A DNA stretch of 52,169 nt, from contig VBID01000141.1 in NCBI GenBank assembly GCA_005880615.1, positions 1 to 52,169 of the forward strand. Reading direction: 5' to 3'. Shown here one piece after another: positions 24,001 to 32,979 of the stretch; the stretch's first letter is position 1, and each line of letters starts with the position of its first letter. The notes under the pieces were generated by a model that saw nothing but the letters and a program-made list of their open reading frames with translations, made no database searches and had not been told where the DNA came from. The stretch is from Chloroflexota bacterium (lineage in GTDB: Bacteria > Chloroflexota > Dormibacteria > CF-121). Position numbers and translations under genes: made by a program.

Positions 24001-25607
24001 GGATGGCCCTGGCAGCCCGGGATTCCGGTGGCCGGCCTCAGCTCGTCCCAGCGTCGAGTCCTGCGTTAGGACCGCTGCGCGCGGTCCTCCTCGCGCTGGC
24101 CGGCCTGTGCTTCATCGCGGTGGCGGCCCGCTTCCTGGCGGCGCCCCTCGACCGATTTGACGAAGGGTTGACGCTGACCAAGGCGGCGCTGGTCGCCCAG
24201 GGCCTGATCCCGTATCGCGACTTCTGGTCCACCTACGGACCGCTGGACATGCTGGTCCTGGGGACCGCCTTTCGCGTGATCGCGGTCGACGCCCTGGTGG
24301 AGCGGGGGCTGGCTATCGCCAGCGTCCTCCTCTTCGCCGGCGCCGCCTACACGCTGTTCACGGTGATGGGCGTACGCGGCGCGCTCCGGCTGTTGATGAC
24401 GAGCCTGCTGGCGCTGGTCGCGCTATCCATTCCCGCCTTCAACTCGGCGGTGCTGGCGGATCTGCTGCTGCTGGGCGCCTTCGCCGCCTTTCTCCGAGGC
24501 CAGCTGACGGGGCTGCGGGGCTGGGCGCTGGCCGCCGGGGCCCTCACCGCGCTGGCCTCGTTTGCCCGACCCGAGCTGGGCGCCGCCCTCGGCCTGGGGC
24601 TTTTGGCCGGCTACGCCCTGGCCGCTCGTCTGGAGATGCGCCTGGGCCCGCTGCTCGCCTATGTCGCCAGCGCGGGCCTCGCCGTCGCCCTCCTCTGGGG
24701 TCCGGTGGTGCTGGTGGCCGGGCCGTCGCCCGTCTACGTCCAGCTGGTGCAGTCCACGGTCACGGTGTATGCCCGCGCCCGGCACATCCCCCTCGGCCAG
24801 GGCCATGAGGGCCCGGTGGTGGCCGTCATGGCCGGCGCCTTCGCCCTCACCTGGATCTGGGCCGCCCGCACGCTCTGGCTCCGCAAGCTCCCCCGCGCCG
24901 AGATGGCCGCCGTGCTTGCGCTTCTGATCACCGGCATCCTGCTCTTCGGCTGGGTGTGGACCCGCGCCGACGGCGCGCACGCCCTAACTGCCTGGCCCGC
25001 TACCGGAGTGCTGCTGGTCCTAATGCTGCAGCAGCGCCGGCGCGGCCTCCCCCTCCAGCCCCGCCTGGAGGCGGCGATGTCGGTGGTGGCGCTGGCCGGC
25101 CTGGCCCTGGCGGCCGGGGGGCTGGCCATCCGGGACCTCAACCTGCCCACTACCCCGGGCGTCGTCCCCCGGGCGACGCTGGTCGGGGCCCGCGCCTGGA
25201 TGCCGCCCGACCGGCTGGCCTTGCTGGTTCGTCGCATCCATGCCCAGGTCCCGGCCGGGCAGCCCCTGTTCGTCGGGCTGCAGCGCAACGACCTGGCCCT
25301 CTTCAACGACACGACCCTCTACTTCGTCTCGGACCGCCGCCCCGGCACCGTCTACTTCGAAAACCTGCCGGGGTTCAGCAACCAGGACGCCGTCCAGCAG
25401 ACGGTGATCTGCCAGCTCGAGCGCTCGCATGTCACCCTGGCGGTCCTGGGTCCCAACGGAACGGGTGAGCCCTGGAACCTGAGTTCGCACCCCGGATCGA
25501 CCCGACTGGACGCCTGGCTCCGGGTGCACGCCAGCGCCCGGGAGACCATCGATCCGTATGAGCTGATCACGCTGCGGCAGGATCCCGCGGCTCCCACTGC
25601 GTGTTAG
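23997..25607 (+). CDS. Polytopic membrane protein, ArnT/PMT-like glycosyltransferase
   Basis: This 536-residue protein has an N-terminal loop LDRFDEGLTLTKAALVAQGL followed by PYRDFWSTYGPLDML, the DE-containing loop of GT39/GT83-type GT-C enzymes, then about ten membrane segments and a soluble C-terminus with IYFVSDRR-like beta-rich sequence. The start is GTG at 23997 (overlapping GTGA) or ATG six bases later. It is coupled to the preceding gene. Donor is expected to be a polyprenyl-phosphate sugar; acceptor unknown. Confidence 0.75.
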   Translation: MRMALAARDSGGRPQLVPASSPALGPLRAVLLALAGLCFIAVAARFLAAPLDRFDEGLTLTKAALVAQGLIPYRDFWSTYGPLDMLVLGTAFRVIAVDALVERGLAIASVLLFAGAAYTLFTVMGVRGALRLLMTSLLALVALSIPAFNSAVLADLLLLGAFAAFLRGQLTGLRGWALAAGALTALASFARPELGAALGLGLLAGYALAARLEMRLGPLLAYVASAGLAVALLWGPVVLVAGPSPVYVQLVQSTVTVYARARHIPLGQGHEGPVVAVMAGAFALTWIWAARTLWLRKLPRAEMAAVLALLITGILLFGWVWTRADGAHALTAWPATGVLLVLMLQQRRRGLPLQPRLEAAMSVVALAGLALAAGGLAIRDLNLPTTPGVVPRATLVGARAWMPPDRLALLVRRIHAQVPAGQPLFVGLQRNDLALFNDTTLYFVSDRRPGTVYFENLPGFSNQDAVQQTVICQLERSHVTLAVLGPNGTGEPWNLSSHPGSTRLDAWLRVHASARETIDPYELITLRQDPAAPTAC

Positions 25608-25646
25608 CGGCCGCAAGAAGGCCTTCGGGACAGGGCTTGTATTGAC

Positions 25647-26864
25647 ATGAGGGGGACCCCCGACCGCGAACCGGTGGCCGATCTCGACCTGGTGGTGGTG
25701 GGCGGCTGTGGTCACGTTGGTCTCCCGCTGGCACTGGCGTTCGCCCGGGTGGGGTGCCGCGTCGGGATCTACGACACCGATCAGGCCCGGATGGCGATGG
25801 TGCGCGGCGGCCAGATGCCCTTTCGCGAAACGGGGGCCGACAGCCTGCTGGTCTCGATGCTGGCCAGCGGCCGCCTCCAGTTCAGCACCACCAGTGAGAT
25901 CGTGCGGCGCACCGACACCGTCGTCACCGTGGTCGGCACCCCCATCGATGAATTCCTGAATCCGTCCACCCGGGTCTTCGACCGGGTGGTCGACCAGCTG
26001 GCCCCCGAGCTGCGGGACGGGGCGCTGCTGGTGCTGCGCAGCACGGTGTACCCGGGAACCACCGACTTCGTCCACGCGCGACTCAAAGCCCGAGGCCTGC
26101 CGGTGGACGTGGTCTTCTGTCCCGAACGAATCGCGGAGGGTCACGCCCTGGAAGAGATCGGCCTCTTTCCGCAACTGATCGGCGCCAGCAGCGACTCGGC
26201 CTTCGAGCGGGCCCGCGCCCTCTTCGACAAGCTGGACGTGGAGACGCAGCGCACCACGCCCACCGAGGCCGAGCTGGCCAAGCTGCTGACCAACGCCTGG
26301 CGGTACATGAAGTTCGCCATCGCCAACCAGTTCTTCGAGATCGCCCATCGGGCCAACGTGGACTACGGCCGGGTGCTGGAGGCGGTCCGCCACGGCTACC
26401 CCCGGGCGGCGGACCTGCCGGGTCCGGGTTTCGCCGCGGGTCCGTGCCTGCTCAAGGACACCATGCAGCTGGCGGCCTTTTGCCCGGATCACTTTCCCCT
26501 CGGCCACTCGGCCATGCTGATCAACGAGGGGCTGCCCGGCTACATCATCGACACCCTCAACCACCGCCGGTCGCTGGACGGCCGCACCCTCGGGATCCTC
26601 GGCATGGCGTTCAAAGCCGAGTCCGACGACGCGCGTAGCTCCCTCAGCTACAAGTTAAAGAAGCTGGCCACCTTCAAAGGGGCGCGGGTCCTGTGCACGG
26701 ATCCCTATGTCCAGGACTCGACCCTGCGGCCGCTGGATGAGGTGCTGCGGGAAGCCGACGTGTTGATCGTGGCCGCCCCGCACCACGTCTATCGCACCAT
26801 CGAGCTGGACGGGCGCGAGGTGGTCGACGTCTGGGATCTGTTCGGTCGCGGCATCCGCTTGTGA
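25647..26864 (+). CDS. UDP-ManNAc/UDP-hexose 6-dehydrogenase, WecC-like
   Basis: The 405-residue protein is a nucleotide-sugar 6-dehydrogenase: N-terminal Rossmann fold (VVVGGCGHVGLPLALAFA), LRSTVYPGTT, FCPERIAEGHAL, and the catalytic Cys in GPGFAAGPCLLKDTMQLAAF, followed by SAMLINEGLPGYI and GMAFKAESDDARSS. The FAAGPC and GHSAMLINEGLP blocks look like the WecC/UDP-N-acetylmannosamine group rather than UDP-glucose dehydrogenase. It would make a uronic acid donor (two NAD-dependent oxidations). Its stop overlaps the epimerase gene (GTGA). It supports a uronate-containing surface polymer. Confidence 0.88.
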   Translation: MRGTPDREPVADLDLVVVGGCGHVGLPLALAFARVGCRVGIYDTDQARMAMVRGGQMPFRETGADSLLVSMLASGRLQFSTTSEIVRRTDTVVTVVGTPIDEFLNPSTRVFDRVVDQLAPELRDGALLVLRSTVYPGTTDFVHARLKARGLPVDVVFCPERIAEGHALEEIGLFPQLIGASSDSAFERARALFDKLDVETQRTTPTEAELAKLLTNAWRYMKFAIANQFFEIAHRANVDYGRVLEAVRHGYPRAADLPGPGFAAGPCLLKDTMQLAAFCPDHFPLGHSAMLINEGLPGYIIDTLNHRRSLDGRTLGILGMAFKAESDDARSSLSYKLKKLATFKGARVLCTDPYVQDSTLRPLDEVLREADVLIVAAPHHVYRTIELDGREVVDVWDLFGRGIRL

Positions 26865-27886
26865 AGATCCTCGTCACCGGATCGGCGGGCTTCATTGGTG
26901 GCTACCTGGTCCCGGAACTTCTCAGCGCCGGCCACCAGGTGATCGGCGTCGACAACTTCAGCAAGTACGGGCCGGTCGCCCGGACGTTCGACAATGACCC
27001 CGGGTACACCCTCGTCGAGGGGGACGCCAAGGACGTCGAGCTGCTCACCAGGCTGGCAGGCGACTGCGACCAGCTGATCGCGGCGGCCGCCATGGTGGGC
27101 GGCATCAGCTACTTCCACGAGTTCGCCTACGACCTGCTGGCCGAGAACGAGCGCATCGTGGCGGCGGCGTTCGACGCCGCTATCCAGGCCTTCCGGCAGG
27201 GCCGGCTGCAGAAGATCAACGTTCTGTCCAGCAGCATGGTGTTCGAGCGAGCCACCGTGTTCCCCACGCCGGAGGGGGCCGAGCTGTCCAGCCCGCCACC
27301 GAGTTCGGCGTACGGATTCCAGAAGCTGGCCGCGGAGTATTTCGCCCGAGCGGCCTGGCTGCAGCACCAGCTGCCCTACACCATCATCCGCCCCTTCAAC
27401 TGCGTCGGGGTCGGCGAGCGTCGAGCCCTGCGCGACAGCGACATCCAGAGCGGCAACGTGAAGCTGGCCTTGAGCCACGTGGTGCCCGACCTGGTCCACA
27501 AGGTCCTGGCGGGCCAGAATCCCCTCCACATCCTCGGCGACGGCGGCCAGGTCCGGCACTACACGTATGGCGGCGACCTGGCCCGCGGCATCCGGCTGTG
27601 CGTGGAGTCGGCGGCGGCCAAAAACGAAGACTTCAACCTCTCCACGGCGCAGTCCACCACGGTGGCCGACCTGGCCCAGGTCATCTGGCGCAAGGCGAAG
27701 GGGACCAGCAACGGGCCGCTGCGGCTGGCCCACGATCCGCCCTATCCCTACGACGTGCCGCGCCGCGTGCCCGATGTGCGCAAGGCCCAGCGCCTGCTGG
27801 GCTTCACCGCGACCACCACCCTCGCGGAGATGCTCGACGAGGTGATCCCCTGGATCACCCACGAGATGTCGGTGGGCCGGATTTAG
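26861..27886 (+). CDS. NAD-dependent sugar epimerase/dehydratase (extended SDR)
   Basis: The 341-residue extended SDR has the NAD motif VTGSAGFIGGYLVPEL, the acidic VDNFSKYG after strand 2, the Ser region NVLSSSMVFERAT and the catalytic Tyr/Lys in SSAYGFQKLAAEYF. A later RPFNCVGVGE block is usual in nucleotide-sugar epimerases. It follows the WecC-like gene with a 4-base overlap, so the two probably act in succession on a nucleotide sugar (oxidation, then epimerisation or decarboxylation). Specific substrate cannot be read from the sequence. Confidence 0.87.
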   Translation: MKILVTGSAGFIGGYLVPELLSAGHQVIGVDNFSKYGPVARTFDNDPGYTLVEGDAKDVELLTRLAGDCDQLIAAAAMVGGISYFHEFAYDLLAENERIVAAAFDAAIQAFRQGRLQKINVLSSSMVFERATVFPTPEGAELSSPPPSSAYGFQKLAAEYFARAAWLQHQLPYTIIRPFNCVGVGERRALRDSDIQSGNVKLALSHVVPDLVHKVLAGQNPLHILGDGGQVRHYTYGGDLARGIRLCVESAAAKNEDFNLSTAQSTTVADLAQVIWRKAKGTSNGPLRLAHDPPYPYDVPRRVPDVRKAQRLLGFTATTTLAEMLDEVIPWITHEMSVGRI

Positions 27887-28630
27887 GTGGCGCCGGGCAG
27901 AGACGACCCGGTCGTCTCCATCATCCTGCCGGTCTACAACGAGGGCGACAACATCGCCTCGGTGCTCCGCCACCTGAGTGCCTCGATGGCGGCCCGGCCC
28001 CGCCAGGTCCTGGTTGTCTACGACTTCGATGCCGACACGACGGTCCCGCCGGTCAAAGCCCTGCAGGCCGAGATGCCCGAGGTGCAGCTGCAGCGCAACC
28101 AGCTGGGCCGGGGCGTGCTGAATGCCATCCGGACCGGCTTCGCCGTCTCGACGGCGCCCTACGTGGTGGTCATGATGGCCGACGGGTCAGACGAGCCGGA
28201 GGCGGTGGACGGCATGCTGGCCCTGGCGCGCGCCGGGGCGGACGTGGTCAGTGCCTCGCGCTACATGCGCGGCGGGCGCCAGGTCGGGGGGCCGAGGCTG
28301 AAGGCGCTGCTGTCGCGAACCGCCGGGCTGTCCCTGTATCGGCTGGGCGCCCTGCCCATTCACGACGCCACCAGCAACTTCCGCCTGTACAGCCGCCGGT
28401 TGCTGAACCGGGTCACCATCGAATCGTCGGGTGGCTTCGAGCTGGGGCTCGAGCTGACCGTGAAGGCCCACCTGCTGGGGATGCGGCTGGCCGAACTCCC
28501 GACCACCTGGCGGGACCGGACGAAGGGGCAGAGCCGCTTCCGCGTCTTCGCGCTCCTCCCCCACTACCTCCGTTGGTACGCCCGCTGCCTGGCGGCCCGA
28601 TTCGTGCCTCGCCGCCTCCCCCTGGCTTAG
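27887..28630 (+). CDS. GT2-family glycosyltransferase
   Basis: The 247-residue soluble enzyme starts VSIILPVYNEGDNIASVLRH (GT2 nucleotide-binding start), has YDFDADTT and the DXD-like MMADGSDEPEAVD, and later FELGLELTVKAHLLGMRLAE and WRDRTKGQSRFRV, as in dolichol/polyprenyl-phosphate sugar synthases. No C-terminal membrane segments. GTG start directly follows the epimerase TAG. Such enzymes charge polyprenyl phosphate with a sugar on the inner leaflet, supplying the GT-C enzymes encoded around it. Confidence 0.88.
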   Translation: MAPGRDDPVVSIILPVYNEGDNIASVLRHLSASMAARPRQVLVVYDFDADTTVPPVKALQAEMPEVQLQRNQLGRGVLNAIRTGFAVSTAPYVVVMMADGSDEPEAVDGMLALARAGADVVSASRYMRGGRQVGGPRLKALLSRTAGLSLYRLGALPIHDATSNFRLYSRRLLNRVTIESSGGFELGLELTVKAHLLGMRLAELPTTWRDRTKGQSRFRVFALLPHYLRWYARCLAARFVPRRLPLA

Positions 28631-28645
28631 CCGGGCTTAGCCCGG
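28631..28645. other. Palindrome joining two convergent stop codons
   Basis: ccgggcttagcccgg is a 7-bp inverted repeat round a central t. It contains the TAA of the minus-strand GT2 gene and abuts the TAG of the plus-strand one. It may serve as a bidirectional terminator. It is also identical to the two outer ends of the palindromic repeat family joined together (ccgggct + t + agcccgg). Confidence 0.5.
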
Positions 28646-29356
28646 ATGCCGGCGGACTCGAGCCGGGATGGCGAGCAGCTCGAGGAACATCGCCGACGAG
28701 TCCCAGATGGGGTTGACCCGACTCTGGGGGCTGTTGATCCAGCGGGTGGGGACCTCCACGATGGTGTAGCCGAGGGCGCGCGCCCGGTAGAGCACTTCGA
28801 CGTCGAATCCGAACCCGCGGGTCTGCAGCGGGGGAAACACTTTGGTGGCCACCTCCGCCGAGAAGGCCTTGAAGCCGCACTGGGTGTCGTGAATCCCGGC
28901 CAGCACGAAGGTCTGCACCAGCTTGTTGAAGATCTTGCCCATGGTCTCCCGGTACCACGGTTGATGGAGCTCGATCTGTGACTCCTTCAGCCCTCGCGAG
29001 GCAATCGCCACCCCGGCTCCACTCTGCAGGGGCTTGAGCAGGAGCTCGATGTCCTCGATGGGCACGCTCAGGTCGGCGTCACTGAACACGCGATAGCGCC
29101 CGGTGGCTGCCGCCATCCCCAGCTGGACCGCCCGGCCCTTGCCGGCGTTGACCGGGGCCGACACCAGCTTCAGCGCCGGCCACGTGCGGGCGTGGCTCGA
29201 GACCACGGCGGCGGTCTGATCCGTGCTGCCATCGTCCACCACGATGACTTCGGCCGCGATGCCCCGCGATCGCAGGTGCGCCTCGATGCGGTCCAGGGTG
29301 GCGGGCAAGCGCCGCGCTTCGTTGTAGGCCGGGATGACGATCGAGATCTCGCTCAT
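28637..29356 (-). CDS. GT2 polyprenyl-phosphate sugar synthase (DPG/DPM-like)
   Basis: Read from ATG at 29356 (the track start at 29650 overlaps the upstream gene), this is a 239-residue GT2 enzyme: ISIVIPAYNEARRLPATLDR, VIVVDDGSTDQTA, the DXD motif YRVFSDADLSVPIED and DTQCGFKAFSAEVA, the last typical of dolichyl-phosphate glucosyl- or mannosyltransferases. ATGA overlap with the preceding GT2 gene indicates coupling. It likely makes a polyprenyl-phosphate sugar for the GT-C proteins. Convergent with the plus-strand GT2 gene. Confidence 0.9.
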   Translation of the reverse strand: MSEISIVIPAYNEARRLPATLDRIEAHLRSRGIAAEVIVVDDGSTDQTAAVVSSHARTWPALKLVSAPVNAGKGRAVQLGMAAATGRYRVFSDADLSVPIEDIELLLKPLQSGAGVAIASRGLKESQIELHQPWYRETMGKIFNKLVQTFVLAGIHDTQCGFKAFSAEVATKVFPPLQTRGFGFDVEVLYRARALGYTIVEVPTRWINSPQSRVNPIWDSSAMFLELLAIPARVRRHPG

Positions 29357-30057
29357 CGGCGCCCTCCCAGGGTCCGGCGTAACGCAATGAGTTCCCGAAA
29401 GGCCCGCAGGACCACCGCCGGCCGAGCTCCGGTCTGAGTGCCCGCCGTCCGCGGAAAGTGATGAACCGGGACCTCGATGATGCGCGCGCCTCGCTGCCGC
29501 GCCAGGGCCAGCATTTCGGTGTTGATCAGGGCGCCAGCCGAGCGCAGGGCCAGGTCGTCCAGCAGCTCGTGCCGGATCAGCTTGAAGGCGCAATTGACAT
29601 CCCGCGCCAGGTACCCGAAGAGCACCCGGACCAGGGTGAAGAAGGCCCACGCGTTCAGCCGACGCGTGAAGGGGTCCCGTCGCACCGAGCGATAGCCGAT
29701 CACCATGTCGGCCTCGGCGCGGCGGTCCAGCAAGAGCTCGATCTCCGACGGATCGAACTGGTTGTCGGCATCCATGAAGAAGACCCAGGGGAAGCGGGCT
29801 CGCCCAAACCCCGACCGGAGGGCGGCGCCGTAGCCGAGATTGCGGTCGTGCCGGACCACCACCAGATATGACGCGCGGGCCTGCAGCCGCGCGAGCAGCG
29901 CGGCCGAGCCGTCCCGGCTGCCATCATCCACGACGATGATCTCGAACTCACCAGCGAACGCCGCCAGCGCCTGACCCAGCCGACTGACCGCCCGTTCCAG
30001 GTTCGCTTCTTCGTTGAAGGCAGGCAGCACGCCGCTGATAGACACGGGACCACTCAT
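29353..30057 (-). CDS. GT2 polyprenyl-phosphate sugar synthase-like
   Basis: This 234-residue GT2 enzyme has GVLPAFNEEANLERAVSRLG, EIIVVDDGSRDGSAALL, the DXD motif FFMDADNQFDPSEIE and VNCAFKLIRHELLDDLAL, the usual layout of polyprenyl-phosphate glycosyltransferases. No C-terminal membrane helices. Overlaps both neighbours by four bases. Two adjacent enzymes of this type suggest two different lipid-linked sugars. Confidence 0.9.
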   Translation of the reverse strand: MSGPVSISGVLPAFNEEANLERAVSRLGQALAAFAGEFEIIVVDDGSRDGSAALLARLQARASYLVVVRHDRNLGYGAALRSGFGRARFPWVFFMDADNQFDPSEIELLLDRRAEADMVIGYRSVRRDPFTRRLNAWAFFTLVRVLFGYLARDVNCAFKLIRHELLDDLALRSAGALINTEMLALARQRGARIIEVPVHHFPRTAGTQTGARPAVVLRAFRELIALRRTLGGRR

Positions 30058-31586
30058 TGACTCCCTGCCACGTTAGCGACAAAGACGGTGGCCACGCGGT
30101 CGGCGCTGAGTGTCCGCCAGTTCGGGTCCTTGGACAGCGCGCCCACCAGTGGGTGCCAGGTGGGCAGCACGATGGCGTCCGGCGCGTACCGCTGCACCAC
30201 GTCATGCCACCCCGGCGACGCGTAACTCACCGCCAGGTAATCGCTGAAGACCCCCGGCCCATAGACCTCCACCCGGCCGTCGATGAAGACGTGGCTCCCC
30301 GAGGGCCACAAGCGATAGATCAAGTAGCCGCCGTAGTCGTAGTAGTTGAGCACGCGCAGCGCTCGGCCCTCTCGCAGCAGAGCGTCGGCGCCGACCACTG
30401 GATAGGCCGCCGCGATGGAGGCGGCCTCCTGCGAAGGCCGCAGGTTCGGCAGCGCGCGATAGCCGAGCATGCCGGCGGCCACCCCCACCAGGATGGCTCC
30501 GTTGACCAGGGCCATGGCACGGCTGCGGGCCGGCGCGATGGGCGTGGCGATCAACGCGACCCGCTGCGCAGGTGCCTTCGATACCCGGGGCACGATCTCC
30601 GCCCCCACCGCGAGCAAGGCCTGGGCGCTGCGCCCGATCAGGGGGGCGGCGGCCAGGACGAAGAGGGGCACGTGGCGTTGCGAGGAAAGCGCCAGGTAGA
30701 GGAAAGCGAGGGTCCAGAGCCAGTCGGCCAGCCGCGCCTTCACCCGTCCGGTCCCCAGGCCGGCCAGCACCACAAAGAGGATCCCCTCCAGCAAATGACC
30801 AGCCAGGGAGTGGAAGTCGGGGGACGCCCATTCCTGGATGTTGTTCTGAATCAATGGCGAGAACAGCGTGCCCAGCGGGAAGAGCACCGTGTCCCACCCA
30901 TACGGATTGACGAAGGCGAGGGCCAGGCCGCCCAGGCCGTAAAGCGCCAGGCCGCGCAGCCGCCGGAGCGCCCGCGCATCGTGGTTGCGCCACGCCTCTA
31001 CGCCTTCGCCGGCCAGGAACAGCCCCACCAGGATGACTCCACTCAGGAATCCGGAATGCAGGTTGGCCCACACCCACAGGTAGGGCGCCACCCACCAGGC
31101 CGGCACTTTTCCCTCCCGGTGCAGCCAGAGCCCACAGGCGAGGACGGCGAAGCAGGTCACGTTCAGCACCTGGGGGCGCGCCCCCCAGGCCGTCGAGCCG
31201 GCCAGGGCGCCGGCCATGGTCAGGATGGCGGCCAGGGTGGGGTGCAGCCCCCCGCGCCGGAGCAGCCAGTAGAGGCAGGCGGCTGTGATGGTGACCAGGC
31301 CGGCGAAGAGGGCGACCAGCAGGGGCAGGCCCCCGGCGCGCACGATCAGCGCCATGGCCAGATCCGCCAACCACTCGTGCATCACCCAGGCATGGCCGGG
31401 CGCGCTGAACGAGTAGAGATCGGTGTGGGGCCAGCCGGACTGGAGGATGACCTGGCCGTTGGTGAGGTGCCAGAAGAGGTCCGGGTCGACCGGGGGCAGG
31501 GCCGCCAGGCTGAAGATGGCGACGAAGACCAGGATGCGCAGGACGGCGCCACTATCCAGGTCTTGCCAGCGGCGGAACGCCATCAC
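30054..31586 (-). CDS. Polytopic membrane protein, GT-C glycosyltransferase-like
   Basis: The 510-residue protein is the paralogue of the 12738-14303 product: PPVDPDLFWHLTNGQVIL, HAWVMHEWLADLAM, then about ten membrane segments with NPYGWDTVLFPLGTL, and a C-terminal soluble part with LNYYDYGGYLIYRLWPSGSH (compare QYGWGGYLVYRLSASGQ in the paralogue). Coupled on both sides by 4-base overlaps to a GT2 gene and the PHP gene. A lipid-linked-sugar-dependent transferase is the likely role. Confidence 0.76.
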   Translation of the reverse strand: MMAFRRWQDLDSGAVLRILVFVAIFSLAALPPVDPDLFWHLTNGQVILQSGWPHTDLYSFSAPGHAWVMHEWLADLAMALIVRAGGLPLLVALFAGLVTITAACLYWLLRRGGLHPTLAAILTMAGALAGSTAWGARPQVLNVTCFAVLACGLWLHREGKVPAWWVAPYLWVWANLHSGFLSGVILVGLFLAGEGVEAWRNHDARALRRLRGLALYGLGGLALAFVNPYGWDTVLFPLGTLFSPLIQNNIQEWASPDFHSLAGHLLEGILFVVLAGLGTGRVKARLADWLWTLAFLYLALSSQRHVPLFVLAAAPLIGRSAQALLAVGAEIVPRVSKAPAQRVALIATPIAPARSRAMALVNGAILVGVAAGMLGYRALPNLRPSQEAASIAAAYPVVGADALLREGRALRVLNYYDYGGYLIYRLWPSGSHVFIDGRVEVYGPGVFSDYLAVSYASPGWHDVVQRYAPDAIVLPTWHPLVGALSKDPNWRTLSADRVATVFVANVAGSQ

Positions 31587-32245
31587 GAGGCGCCGGGGCG
31601 CCCGCCCAGCCGGTGTCGCAGGGCGGCCACCCGGCTGAGGAGGTGGATGCTGGGGCTGGAGCGGCGCTGGGTCATCTGTCCAGCAGCCAGGCAGCGGAGC
31701 AATCCGGCGCCGTCTTGGAAGTCGGACCCTTCCACGAATGAGCGACCGATCTCGCGCAGGGTGTGGGCGTCGCTGGCGGCCGACCGCGCGGCGCGCATCG
31801 ACGCCGACAGCGCCAGGGCCTCAGCGTTGGAGGATGGGCGCAGGCAGCGGCTGTTGAAGACTTCGATGATGTCGACCTCGTCGCGCACCTGCGCCAGGCC
31901 GGCCGCGCTCAGGCCGTGCCGGTATGGATCGCGGGGATGGGGCAGATACACGAGGCCCCCCTGCTGGCGGATCGCGCGCACGGTGTCGGAGGCGCTCATT
32001 CCGGGCGGCACAGGCTCCTTGAGGAAGAGCCCGATGAGCTCGCCCTCCGCGGTCATGATCTCTTCCCCGACTATAACGGGCAGGCTGGAGACATCCTGCA
32101 TTCGGCGAGCGCCCTCGATGGTGTTGTGATCGGTGACCGCCAGGTGGGTCAGGCCGGCCATCCGGGCCCGGGCGGCCACGTCGGCCAGCCGGCTCATCGA
32201 GTCCTTAGAGTATTCGGTGTGCAGGTGCAGGTCGACCCGCGCCAT
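31583..32245 (-). CDS. PHP-domain metal-dependent phosphoesterase
   Basis: From ATG at 32245 the 220-residue protein begins ARVDLHLHTEYSKDSMS, the HxH metal motif of PHP proteins, then TDHNTIEGA, GEEIMTAEGELIGLFL, YLPHPRDPYR and SDAHTLREIG, all metal-site blocks. The TrpH/YciV group hydrolyses nucleotide or oligonucleotide phosphates; others act on sugar phosphates or are partners of tyrosine phosphatases in capsule loci. Its position inside a glycan operon favours the latter kind of role, but this is inference. The track start at 32473 overlaps the WecG gene and is rejected. Confidence 0.85.
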   Translation of the reverse strand: MARVDLHLHTEYSKDSMSRLADVAARARMAGLTHLAVTDHNTIEGARRMQDVSSLPVIVGEEIMTAEGELIGLFLKEPVPPGMSASDTVRAIRQQGGLVYLPHPRDPYRHGLSAAGLAQVRDEVDIIEVFNSRCLRPSSNAEALALSASMRAARSAASDAHTLREIGRSFVEGSDFQDGAGLLRCLAAGQMTQRRSSPSIHLLSRVAALRHRLGGRPGAS

Positions 32246-32979
32246 CAGGTCCTGGACGGGCGGCGTTCCACCATCACCCGCATGACGAAGTGCGGCAGGG
32301 CCAGCATGCGCCGCCAGCGCCAGGGCTGCTGAGCCAGCCGGTGAAGCCACTCCAGGCCGCGATCCTGCATCCAGCGCGGAGCCCGGCGGGTGCGACCGGC
32401 GATGAAGTCGAGCGCCCCGCCCACCCCGATCGCCAACCGCGCCCCGGTGGCCGGTAGGTTGCGCGCGATCCACAGGTCCTGGGCGGGGGCACCGTAGGCA
32501 ACCAGCAGGATGTCGGCTCGCGACCCGCGCACGGCCCCGACGGTCACCGGGTCCATGGCGACATCCGGTGATCCGGCGAGGGTCCCGGCTACCTGTAGCC
32601 CCGGATACTCACGGCATAAAGCCAGCCCGGCCGCCTCGGCCACGCCGGGTTCTGCGCCGAGCAAGAAGAAACGCCAGCCGCGGGTCGCGCCGGCCCGGGC
32701 CAGGGCGCGCACAAAGTCGACCCCCGCGATGCGCGATGGCAGCGACTGCTGCTGGCGCCGGGCCGCCCACAGGAGACCGGCGCCGTCCGGCAGGCAGAGG
32801 TCGGCCCGCCGGAGCGCCGCCGCAAACTCTGGATCGCGACGGGCACGCATCACGAACTCCGGATTGACGGTGGCCACCTGGCGAGGGCGGCCGTTCGCCA
32901 GGGCCTGCACCGCCCACTCCAGGGCTTGGGGCTCGGTGACCGCATCCACTGGCACTCCCAGGATCTCGATCCGCGTCAC
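32245..32979 (-). CDS. WecG/TagA/CpsF family N-acetylmannosaminyltransferase-like
   Basis: The 244-residue GT26 protein reads TRIEILGVPVDAVTEPQALE, then ATVNPEFVMRARRDPEFAAA, LPDGAGLLWAARR, RIAGVDFVRALARA, FFLLGAEPGVAEAAGLAL and LLVAYGAPAQDLWIARN, the standard order of WecG/TagA enzymes, which add ManNAc(A) to undecaprenyl-PP-GlcNAc. GTG at 32979 overlaps the upstream GT4 stop (GTGA); the track start at 33216 is inside that gene. With the WecA-like gene at 47 kb and the WecC-like dehydrogenase, it suggests a GlcNAc-ManNAc(A) linkage unit. Confidence 0.92.
   Translation of the reverse strand: MTRIEILGVPVDAVTEPQALEWAVQALANGRPRQVATVNPEFVMRARRDPEFAAALRRADLCLPDGAGLLWAARRQQQSLPSRIAGVDFVRALARAGATRGWRFFLLGAEPGVAEAAGLALCREYPGLQVAGTLAGSPDVAMDPVTVGAVRGSRADILLVAYGAPAQDLWIARNLPATGARLAIGVGGALDFIAGRTRRAPRWMQDRGLEWLHRLAQQPWRWRRMLALPHFVMRVMVERRPSRT

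Noticed and set aside
30057-32129. 690-residue plus-strand ORF
   Set aside because: It is a His/Gln/Gly-rich antisense shadow of the membrane protein and PHP genes; no family motif, and the minus-strand genes have clear motifs.
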